Shown here: in pieces, positions 19,303 through 25,700 of the stretch
How the letters are laid out: each line of letters opens with the position of its first letter
Position numbering within the stretch: the first letter of the stretch is position 1
Source of the DNA: Ignavibacteriaceae bacterium
GTDB lineage: Bacteria; Bacteroidota; Ignavibacteria; Ignavibacteriales; Ignavibacteriaceae
Reading direction: 5' to 3'
NCBI GenBank assembly: GCA_013388515.1
Contig: JACAFC010000043.1
Location: 1 to 55,678, forward strand
Length of the DNA: 55,678 nt
Notes under the pieces: model-generated
What the model saw: only the letters and a program-made list of their open reading frames with translations
The model's database searches: none
Told to the model about the DNA's origin: nothing
Made by a program: the position numbers and the translations under genes

Positions 19303-19629
19303 TTAGAATTCCATGAATATTTCAGACGCTGTTATTTCAAGTTTAATTTCTGCATTTTCTGCTGCTTCCTGGAGAGCTGCTATAAGCATAATTTTAGGAT
19401 CTGTGCTTACAGCAATTCTTCGTAAAAGCCCTTCTCCCTTTTTTGTACCGGCTGTTAAAGTAATCTTAAGGCCCTTGCGTTTGCAAGATACTTGTGTACC
19501 ATCATCAAACTTCACATTCATAGGTTTAATGAAAGCATCCACAAAATGAACACCAATACCTGATTTATCAACAAAGAATTGAGGCAATTTTTCTTTTGCT
19601 TCTATATTTACATCGCAAATTTTTATCAT
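19303..19629 (-). CDS. Small conserved-looking protein of unknown function in the corrinoid operon
   Basis: 108 residues from an ATG at 19627-19629; an upstream in-frame start at 19686 is possible, but AAAGGAAC sits correctly before the inner ATG. No signal peptide or membrane segment. The sequence alternates beta strands and ends in a helix (A-A-L-Q-E-A-A-E-N-A) and a strand. It starts I-K-I-C-D-V-N-I-E-A and holds one further Cys (V-S-C-K-R-K-G-L-K). I do not recognise the family. Its place between the activation-domain protein and the URO-D methyltransferase suggests an accessory subunit of this methyl-transfer system. Confidence 0.7.
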   Translation of the reverse strand: MIKICDVNIEAKEKLPQFFVDKSGIGVHFVDAFIKPMNVKFDDGTQVSCKRKGLKITLTAGTKKGEGLLRRIAVSTDPKIMLIAALQEAAENAEIKLEITASEIFMEF

Positions 19630-19632
19630 AAA

Positions 19633-19640
19633 GTTCCTTT
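19633..19640 (-). promoter_or_regulatory. Ribosome binding site deciding the start of the small unknown protein
   Basis: AAAGGAAC on the minus strand lies 3-8 bases before the ATG at 19629. The alternative upstream start at 19686 has no comparable site, so the shorter product is preferred. Confidence 0.6.
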
Positions 19641-19740
19641 GACGATTCCGTTGATACGATAAATTACATGCAGTTTTCTCACTCAAAATTTAATGAATAT
19701 TGCATTCAGATGATAACATGCAAGGTTCGAATTGAAATTA

Positions 19741-20520
19741 CTAATTATTTTTCTTATTAAATCCAAATGATTTTGGGATATACTCCCCGTAACTTCTCGG
19801 TGTTTCATAAGGTAATCTTCTAAACTTACAAGACAGCATTGAACAGTATTGACATGGAATTAATTCTTTGAAATTTTTTGCTACTCCTGATGAGTTTGAT
19901 ATTCCAAAAACAGCAATCATAGATTTTTTAGGATAAATCATTCCAGTTTCTAGAACATTTATCACCTTTGGCAGTGTATTTTTACTTCGCCTTTTGATCA
20001 AATTAAATAATTGTAGTTGATCTTTCACTTCCCACCCGGGATAACCTGGGCTATAGTGCGGTAGTATAAATTGATTTTTTTCTTCAGCCCATTTACATAA
20101 TCGTTCACCGGCACAAGCTATTAAATATTCAACAACAGCAGAACCGTATATTTCCATAAAAAAATATTCATCAGGCTTTCCTTCAATCCAAAATTGATGA
20201 GCTTTTTTTTCGCATTCCTCTCCTGCTGAAACAATTACTAAGAAGGCGCTAAATGCATCAGCGTGTTTAAGATCTTTCATGTATTTTTTGGAGACTAGAT
20301 TGGTTCCATCTATTCTTAATTTTTCATTAGAATAATCCATTTCATCAGCTTGAATCGCGTAAATCCAAGGATTGCCATTCTTCTTGTACCACAATCGAGT
20401 ATTTTCAGCAAGTTCCCGAGCTCTTCCTTCCAAATTGAATTCTTTAGGATATCCAAGCAAGCGCTTATACTCAGATTCACTAACTTCTACTCTAGGTTTT
20501 ATTTCAAATAGTTCTCCCAC
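19741..20520 (-). CDS. Vitamin B12-dependent methionine synthase activation-domain protein
   Basis: 259 residues from a GTG start, 6 bp after the reactivase stop codon, so translation is probably coupled. The C-terminal half has H-Y-S-P-G-Y-P-G-W (~155-163), the SAM-binding signature of the MetH activation domain, and later P-K-K-S-M-I-A-V-F-G-I. In MetH this domain supplies S-adenosylmethionine to remethylate inactive cob(II)alamin during reductive activation. The last ~40 residues carry C-Q-Y-C-S-M-L-S-C, three closely spaced cysteines that may bind metal or a cluster. As a stand-alone protein it most likely reactivates the corrinoid protein encoded downstream, or contacts it as a structural partner. 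Confidence 0.88.
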   Translation of the reverse strand: MGELFEIKPRVEVSESEYKRLLGYPKEFNLEGRARELAENTRLWYKKNGNPWIYAIQADEMDYSNEKLRIDGTNLVSKKYMKDLKHADAFSAFLVIVSAGEECEKKAHQFWIEGKPDEYFFMEIYGSAVVEYLIACAGERLCKWAEEKNQFILPHYSPGYPGWEVKDQLQLFNLIKRRSKNTLPKVINVLETGMIYPKKSMIAVFGISNSSGVAKNFKELIPCQYCSMLSCKFRRLPYETPRSYGEYIPKSFGFNKKNN

Positions 20521-20526
20521 AATTAC

Positions 20527-22164
20527 CTATTTCAATGATTCCATCGATTTAAAGTGACATCCTTCCACAAAATAATGAAAGAAAGAGGGATCGGTTTCTA
20601 GACGACAATGAGTAACTTTTTTCATTAGTTCTTCTATCTCTTTCCTTTTGGTTATAGACAGCAGAGCAATACTTGCTCCATCAATTGAGGCGTTTCCAAC
20701 TTGTTTAATCTTATCATTTTCTATATCAGGTATTAGCCCAATACGTTTAGATGCTTCGATATCTAAATATTTACCGAAAGCGCCAGCTAGATAAAAATAG
20801 TCGACATCATTAAATTCAATCCCAAAATTATTAAAGATAGTATGCAGACCGGCTGTATTGGCTCCCTTTGCTTGAGCAAGCTGACTTATATCATTTTCGG
20901 TTAAATATATTTTTTTATTTTCATCCGAATAGACAATGATTTCATTTGCACCATTATTAAACCTGCCTAAAGAATTTATGCGATTTGTTCTTAATAGTTC
21001 ACTTAATAACTCAACCAAACCAGAACCACAAATTCCTTCTGCTTGAACTTCATCTATCACTTTTAATAAAATGGAGGAGTTATCCAAAAATTTAATTTTT
21101 TCAATAGCTCCTGTTAAAGCGGGCATTCCACATGAAATATTACCTCCCTCAAATGCGGGACCTGCCGGGCATGATGCCGCATAAATCTTATTCCTATTTC
21201 CAAGTACTAATTCTGTATTGGTTCCAATATCCATTATTGCAACTAATTTCTCTTCATTAGCAATATTCAAGGCTAGCATACATGCGGCAGTATCTGCTCC
21301 AACATGTCCACTAATGATTGGAAGACCGTAAACGCGAGCTTTTGGGTTAATTACAATATTTAATTCTTGTGCAGTTTTACTAATACTTGTTGTAGTTCTG
21401 CTTCCATTTATCAATTCGATTTCTGTAACAGACTGATAAGGACTTTGTCCAATAGAATAAACACTTTCTCTAAAAAAAAGATCACGCATTGTAGAATTAC
21501 CCGCAATAACCATTTCGTAAATCGAATGTGGATTAACAGGCAATTCTTTAATAGCATGGTTCAAATATCCAATAAGTACTTTATTAAGTAACTTTCCTTT
21601 ATGGATACTGTCATAATGAATCCGTGCCATAACATCGGAGCCGCCAAATTTTTGTGGATTTTCAAATGCTGTATCTGCTACTACCAAACCAGTTTCTAAA
21701 TTTATTAAGCGAATTACTACTGTGGTTGTGCCCAAGTCTAAAGCAATTCCATAAATCGGTAACTGAGAACAATCTATTTGTTCTGTATCTAAATAAATTT
21801 TATCACCTTTCCTCTTAACTGAAGGTTCAATTTTCTGAGCATGAAAATTTAGATTCTGTAATTCAGATTTGTTTTCAATTCTCATTTTTCCGCGATGCAT
21901 AGTGTGGCAGCTTACTGAGCATCCATCTTTAATAATTCGTGTACAGCATGACAAGCGAAACCTATTCTCTAAGTGTTTTTCTTCAATAAGCCGGTTCGAT
22001 AAATTTTCCATTCCGCTGTTAATTTCAACAAGGCATTCTTTGCATTTGCCTTGTTTATTGCAGGATGTTGGTATTTGAATTCCAAATAGATTTGCATACT
22101 CAAACAAAGAGAAACCAGGTTCAACCTTGTAATCGTTATTATTAAATCGTAAATCAACACTCAT
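20527..22164 (-). CDS. ATP-dependent reductive activator of corrinoid enzymes (2Fe-2S + ASKHA/DUF4445)
   Basis: 545 residues. The N-terminal ~85 residues are a ferredoxin-like domain with cysteines C35, C41, C44 and C73/C74 in the C-x5-C-x2-C...C spacing of a 2Fe-2S cluster. A linker follows, then an ASKHA ATPase region with A-L-D-L-G-T-T-T-V-V (~139-148), A-G-N-S-T-M, I-M-D-I-G-T-N-T-E-L and a C-terminal A-G-A-F-G-K. This is the layout of RACE proteins, which use ATP to drive one-electron reduction of inactive Co(II) in corrinoid methyltransferase systems. It is the first gene of the six-gene operon, reading from the divergent region at 22165-22486. Family assignment is strong and by itself indicates an O- or N-demethylase-type system. 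Confidence 0.93.
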   Translation of the reverse strand: MSVDLRFNNNDYKVEPGFSLFEYANLFGIQIPTSCNKQGKCKECLVEINSGMENLSNRLIEEKHLENRFRLSCCTRIIKDGCSVSCHTMHRGKMRIENKSELQNLNFHAQKIEPSVKRKGDKIYLDTEQIDCSQLPIYGIALDLGTTTVVIRLINLETGLVVADTAFENPQKFGGSDVMARIHYDSIHKGKLLNKVLIGYLNHAIKELPVNPHSIYEMVIAGNSTMRDLFFRESVYSIGQSPYQSVTEIELINGSRTTTSISKTAQELNIVINPKARVYGLPIISGHVGADTAACMLALNIANEEKLVAIMDIGTNTELVLGNRNKIYAASCPAGPAFEGGNISCGMPALTGAIEKIKFLDNSSILLKVIDEVQAEGICGSGLVELLSELLRTNRINSLGRFNNGANEIIVYSDENKKIYLTENDISQLAQAKGANTAGLHTIFNNFGIEFNDVDYFYLAGAFGKYLDIEASKRIGLIPDIENDKIKQVGNASIDGASIALLSITKRKEIEELMKKVTHCRLETDPSFFHYFVEGCHFKSMESLK

Positions 22165-22486
22165 TTTATTTTTTCACATCAATTTTTATAATTGCTTTCA
22201 GTAATTTCTAATATCTCTATAACAAAATGTAGTATTCCTTAACCTATACGTAAAAAATACTAATATTAAAACACAGTTGAGGTCTAATCAATCATTTAAG
22301 ATTTGCAGATGATTTATTGAATTGGAAGATTGAAAATATTTATCTTTACACTAACATTTATTGTGATTATTGGTTAATAATCAGTCGCATCTATTCTGAA
22401 ATATAAATTCTGATTTTGAAATAAATGACGACTAGACGATAAAATTGCTGATAACAATTACTTACTAAATACTCAAAACGTTATTA
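22165..22486. promoter_or_regulatory. Divergent promoter region between the corrinoid operon and uronate-catabolism genes
   Basis: 322 bp without a gene, very AT-rich, containing start-side sequence of both transcription units. The clearest element is a perfect inverted repeat at 22365-22384. I could not identify convincing -33/-7 boxes by eye. Sharing this region implies co-expression of the methyl-transfer operon with the SDR and KDG kinase genes. Confidence 0.65.
22365..22384. promoter_or_regulatory. Perfect inverted repeat, candidate operator
   Basis: TGATTATT-GGTT-AATAATCA: 8-bp perfect arms with a 4-bp spacer, ending 102 bp before the SDR start. It has the size of a dimeric repressor site. 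Its AT content means chance occurrence cannot be excluded. Confidence 0.45.
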
Positions 22487-23311
22487 ATGTCATATTTAGA
22501 AACCAAATTCGATATAAAGAATAAAACTGTACTAATCACTGGAGGAAGTGGAATACTTGGAGGCAAAATTGCAAAAGGATTTTTACATTCTGGTGCTTTA
22601 GTTATTTTATTAGACAGAAATGCCGAGAAACTGAAAAGCAGAGTGAAATCCTTAAAAAAGTTTAGAAACAATGTATTCGGTTATTCTTGCGATGTACTTC
22701 AGGAAGAAATTCTAAATTCGGTGAATAAGCAAATTATAAGCAAATTTGGAAGAGTTGATGTTCTTATAAATGCAGCCGGCGGACAAATTGCTGGAACTAC
22801 TTTAAGTAAAAACCAAAGTGTATTTGACCTGCCAATTAAGGATTTTAATAAAGTCACAGAACTAAATTTAGTAGGAACAGTATTGCCAACTTTAATATTT
22901 GGAAAAAGTATGGCAGAACAAAAGAGTGGTTCGATAATAAATATTTCCTCCATGGCATCCATTAGGGCTATCACAAGAGTTGTAGGTTATTCTGCTGCAA
23001 AAGCTGCGGTGGATAACTTTACAAAATGGATGGCTGTAGAAATGGCATTGAAATATGGTGATGGAATTCGAGTAAATGCAATTGCTCCTGGATTCTTTAT
23101 AACAAACCAAAACAAAAAATTACTTGTAAATGAAAAAGGAAAATACACAACAAGAGCCAAATCAATAATTAAAATGACCCCATTTGGAAGATTTGGTGAA
23201 CCTGAAGAACTAATAGGAATAACTCTTTTCCTGGCTAGCAGTGCTTCTAAGTTTATCACAGGAACCGTAATTCCTGTGGATGGGGGCTTTAGTGTTTATA
23301 GCGGGGTTTAA
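22487..23311 (+). CDS. SDR-family D-mannonate oxidoreductase (fructuronate reductase)
   Basis: 274 residues, cytoplasmic. Rossmann motif T-G-G-S-G-I-L-G-G (~18-26), A-A-G-G (~94-97), catalytic Ser in I-S-S-M and Tyr168-x3-Lys172 (Y-S-A-A-K). The C-terminal part A-P-G-F-F-I-T-N-Q-N-K-K-L-L and T-P-F-G-R-F-G-E-P-E-E-L-I-G, ending P-V-D-G-G-F-S-V-Y-S-G-V, is typical of SDR enzymes that interconvert D-fructuronate and D-mannonate in glucuronate breakdown. The KDG kinase gene follows after 59 bp. UxaC- and UxuA-type enzymes needed between and before these steps are not in the window. Substrate call rests on motif memory; another sugar-acid SDR is possible. Confidence 0.85.
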   Translation: MSYLETKFDIKNKTVLITGGSGILGGKIAKGFLHSGALVILLDRNAEKLKSRVKSLKKFRNNVFGYSCDVLQEEILNSVNKQIISKFGRVDVLINAAGGQIAGTTLSKNQSVFDLPIKDFNKVTELNLVGTVLPTLIFGKSMAEQKSGSIINISSMASIRAITRVVGYSAAKAAVDNFTKWMAVEMALKYGDGIRVNAIAPGFFITNQNKKLLVNEKGKYTTRAKSIIKMTPFGRFGEPEELIGITLFLASSASKFITGTVIPVDGGFSVYSGV

Positions 23312-23370
23312 AACAATAATAAATTTATTTAAACAACTTTTTTTATCTGAAAGCAACTGATAGGTTAAAT

Positions 23371-24402
23371 ATGAAAGTAATTACATTTGGAGAAGTTATG
23401 CTTAGGTTAGCAGCTCCTCAAAACCAAAGGTTTTCGCAAGCAGGCAGTTTTGATGCAAGTTTTGGAGGGGGTGAAGCAAATGTTGCCGTATCACTTGCCA
23501 ACTATGGAATTGCAGTGGATTTTGTAACTAGAATTCCTAAAAATGATATTGGCGAAAGCTGCATGATGGATCTGAAAAAATATGGTGTTGGTACTAATAA
23601 CATTTTAAGAGGTGGTGAAAGATTAGGAATTTATTTTTTAGAGAAAGGTGCTGTAAGCAGAGCAAGCAAAGTTGTTTATGATAGAGCCTATTCTTCAATT
23701 TCACAAGTTGAAAAAGGTATGTTCGACTGGGATAAAATCTTCCAAGGTGCTTCTTGGTTTCATTGGACGGGAATAACTCCTGCACTGTCTCAAGGCACGG
23801 CAAATGTTTGCCTTGAAGCAATTCAGAAAGCTGGTGAAAAAGGAATCACTGTTTCATGCGATTTAAACTATAGAAAAAATTTGTGGAAATACGGCAAGAA
23901 AGCCAATGAAGTTATGCCCGAATTAGTGAATGGTTGTGATGTCATCTTAGGTAATGAAGAAGACGCGGAAATGTCATTAGGAATAAAACCAGAAGGTATT
24001 GATGTAACTAAAGGTCATGTTGAAGCAGAAGCATATTTATCTGTATCAAAAACAATAATGAAAAAGTTTCCAAAAGCAAAGAAAGTAATTACAACACTTA
24101 GAGGATCGATAAGTGCTGATCATAATACTTGGTCTGGTGTTCTTTATAATGGGAAGGAATTTTTTACAGCTCCAAAATATAATATTACAGATATAGTGGA
24201 TCGTGTTGGCGGCGGAGATGCTTTTATGGGAGGTTTAATTTATGGTATACTCACTTATAAAGATGATGATCAAAAAGCACTGAACTTTGCGGTAGCTGCA
24301 TCTTGCTTAAAACATACAATTCATGGGGATTATAATTTGGTCACTGTTTCCGAAGTTGAAAAACTTATGTCAGGCGATGCATCCGGCAGAGTGTCTAGAT
24401 AG
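23371..24402 (+). CDS. kdgK: 2-keto-3-deoxygluconate kinase (PfkB family)
   Basis: 343 residues, cytoplasmic. N-terminal F-G-E-V-M-L-R-L and G-G-G-E-A-N-V-A-V-S-L form the sugar site of PfkB kinases; C-D-L-N-Y-R-K-N-L-W is typical of KDG kinases; R-V-G-G-G-D-A-F-M-G-G (Asp283 as catalytic base) is the PfkB signature 2. It would phosphorylate 2-keto-3-deoxy-D-gluconate to KDPG, the last step before the aldolase in hexuronate catabolism. It forms an operon with the preceding SDR and converges with the GH105 gene 33 bp away. Confidence 0.9.
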   Translation: MKVITFGEVMLRLAAPQNQRFSQAGSFDASFGGGEANVAVSLANYGIAVDFVTRIPKNDIGESCMMDLKKYGVGTNNILRGGERLGIYFLEKGAVSRASKVVYDRAYSSISQVEKGMFDWDKIFQGASWFHWTGITPALSQGTANVCLEAIQKAGEKGITVSCDLNYRKNLWKYGKKANEVMPELVNGCDVILGNEEDAEMSLGIKPEGIDVTKGHVEAEAYLSVSKTIMKKFPKAKKVITTLRGSISADHNTWSGVLYNGKEFFTAPKYNITDIVDRVGGGDAFMGGLIYGILTYKDDDQKALNFAVAASCLKHTIHGDYNLVTVSEVEKLMSGDASGRVSR

Positions 24403-24435
24403 CACAAGCTCGTGAGGAATTTACTTAAGTAATTT

Positions 24436-25671
24436 TTAATCTTTAATTATAAGCAGCTTTAATATTTCAGAGCCAGCTAAAAGTACTGCACCAATACCAT
24501 GTATATCGTGCAAGGGAGTAGGCCTTTCGTAATAGAATTTAAGATCATCACTTACTCCCGTTCCGGCACATATACCTTCAATTTTTCCATCTTTATTGAT
24601 TCTTGTTAGTATACCTGCCCAGCCCTTTTCGGCAAATGGTTTCATATTCTTATCAAGATAATTTTTATTTATGCCTCTTGCAATGGCATACGTAAACATT
24701 GCTGTACAAGAAGTTTCAAGAAATGAATCAGATTTATCAAGTAACTGATTCCAGAGACCTGATTTATCTTGATATTTAGAAATTCCGAGAATGTGTTTTT
24801 TAAATAGTGCTAACAGTCTTTCTCTGTGTTTGTAATTTTTAGGTAGTCTATCCAGCAAATCAATTTGAGCTAGAATTGCCCATCCATTAGCACGACCCCA
24901 AAAAGCGACACCATTTTGCTCAACATCCGAATACCAGCAATGATACATCAAACCTTTTTTTTCATCAAAAAGATATTTATGAAATTTTAAAACTTGATTA
25001 GCAGCATCATCAAAATATTTATGATCTCCAGTTAATTCTCCCATTCTGCATAGGAAAGAAATGCTCATGTACAGATCATCTGCCCACAATGTCCATTTTC
25101 TAGGGAAAGAACGCACGAGTGTTCCATCATCCAATCTAGCTTGTTTATTTAAAATATGTTTTGAAGTCCTGTTGATATACTCTAAGTATTCTGTTTTTGG
25201 TATTTTATTATAAACTTCGATAACACTAGCTCCCATAGAGCCGCAGTCATCAAGTTCTTCCATAATAAAAAATTGCCCGAAAGGATAAACCCACTTCCCT
25301 TCCGCATTATAATTTTTATAAAAGTAAGTGTAGTTCTCAAAAGTAAATTTGATATTTCGTTTAACAAATTCTGAATAAATGGGTTTATTAAACTCCGAAC
25401 CGAGTTTGAGCAAGGCAATATTAAGAACACCATTCCAATATCGCCAATCGTTATATGGGCTTTGAAGTTTTAGTTTAGCATGGGATGGAACATGATTAAG
25501 AGTTTTATAAACTGCATCCGCTTTTTCATCAATAAATTCATATTTGGTACTTTTTACAATATCATCAGCTATCCAAGTTAGAATTTTTTCAGTTCTACTT
25601 TTTATCTGAGCTATGCTGCTAAAGTTGAATAAAGAACTTATTATAATCCATAGAAAAAAATTTTTATGCAT
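24436..25671 (-). CDS. GH105 unsaturated glucuronyl/rhamnogalacturonyl hydrolase
   Basis: 411 residues with a signal peptide (cleavage near S-S-I-A-Q). The (alpha/alpha)6 barrel carries E-E-L-D-D-C-G-S-M-G (D141/D142), L-W-A-D-D-L-Y-M (D198/D199, likely catalytic), F-W-G-R-A-N-G-W and E-T-S-C-T-A-M-F, all typical of GH105. The known reaction is hydration of the 4,5-unsaturated uronic acid at the non-reducing end of lyase products. It is the last gene of the xylan operon, 29 bp after GH67. Possible roles are pectin side products or an unsaturated uronyl unit from hemicellulose. No lyase is visible in this operon, which makes its substrate uncertain. Confidence 0.88.
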   Translation of the reverse strand: MHKNFFLWIIISSLFNFSSIAQIKSRTEKILTWIADDIVKSTKYEFIDEKADAVYKTLNHVPSHAKLKLQSPYNDWRYWNGVLNIALLKLGSEFNKPIYSEFVKRNIKFTFENYTYFYKNYNAEGKWVYPFGQFFIMEELDDCGSMGASVIEVYNKIPKTEYLEYINRTSKHILNKQARLDDGTLVRSFPRKWTLWADDLYMSISFLCRMGELTGDHKYFDDAANQVLKFHKYLFDEKKGLMYHCWYSDVEQNGVAFWGRANGWAILAQIDLLDRLPKNYKHRERLLALFKKHILGISKYQDKSGLWNQLLDKSDSFLETSCTAMFTYAIARGINKNYLDKNMKPFAEKGWAGILTRINKDGKIEGICAGTGVSDDLKFYYERPTPLHDIHGIGAVLLAGSEILKLLIIKD

Positions 25672-25700
25672 ATCATTTTAATTTATTTTGTTATCTCAGC

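Noticed and set aside
16545-22164. Lignin-type methoxyaromatic demethylation as the role of the corrinoid operon
   Set aside because: Possible from domain content alone, but no aromatic-degradation gene is nearby, while uronate and alpha-glucuronidase genes flank it. Kept as the main alternative, not as the call.
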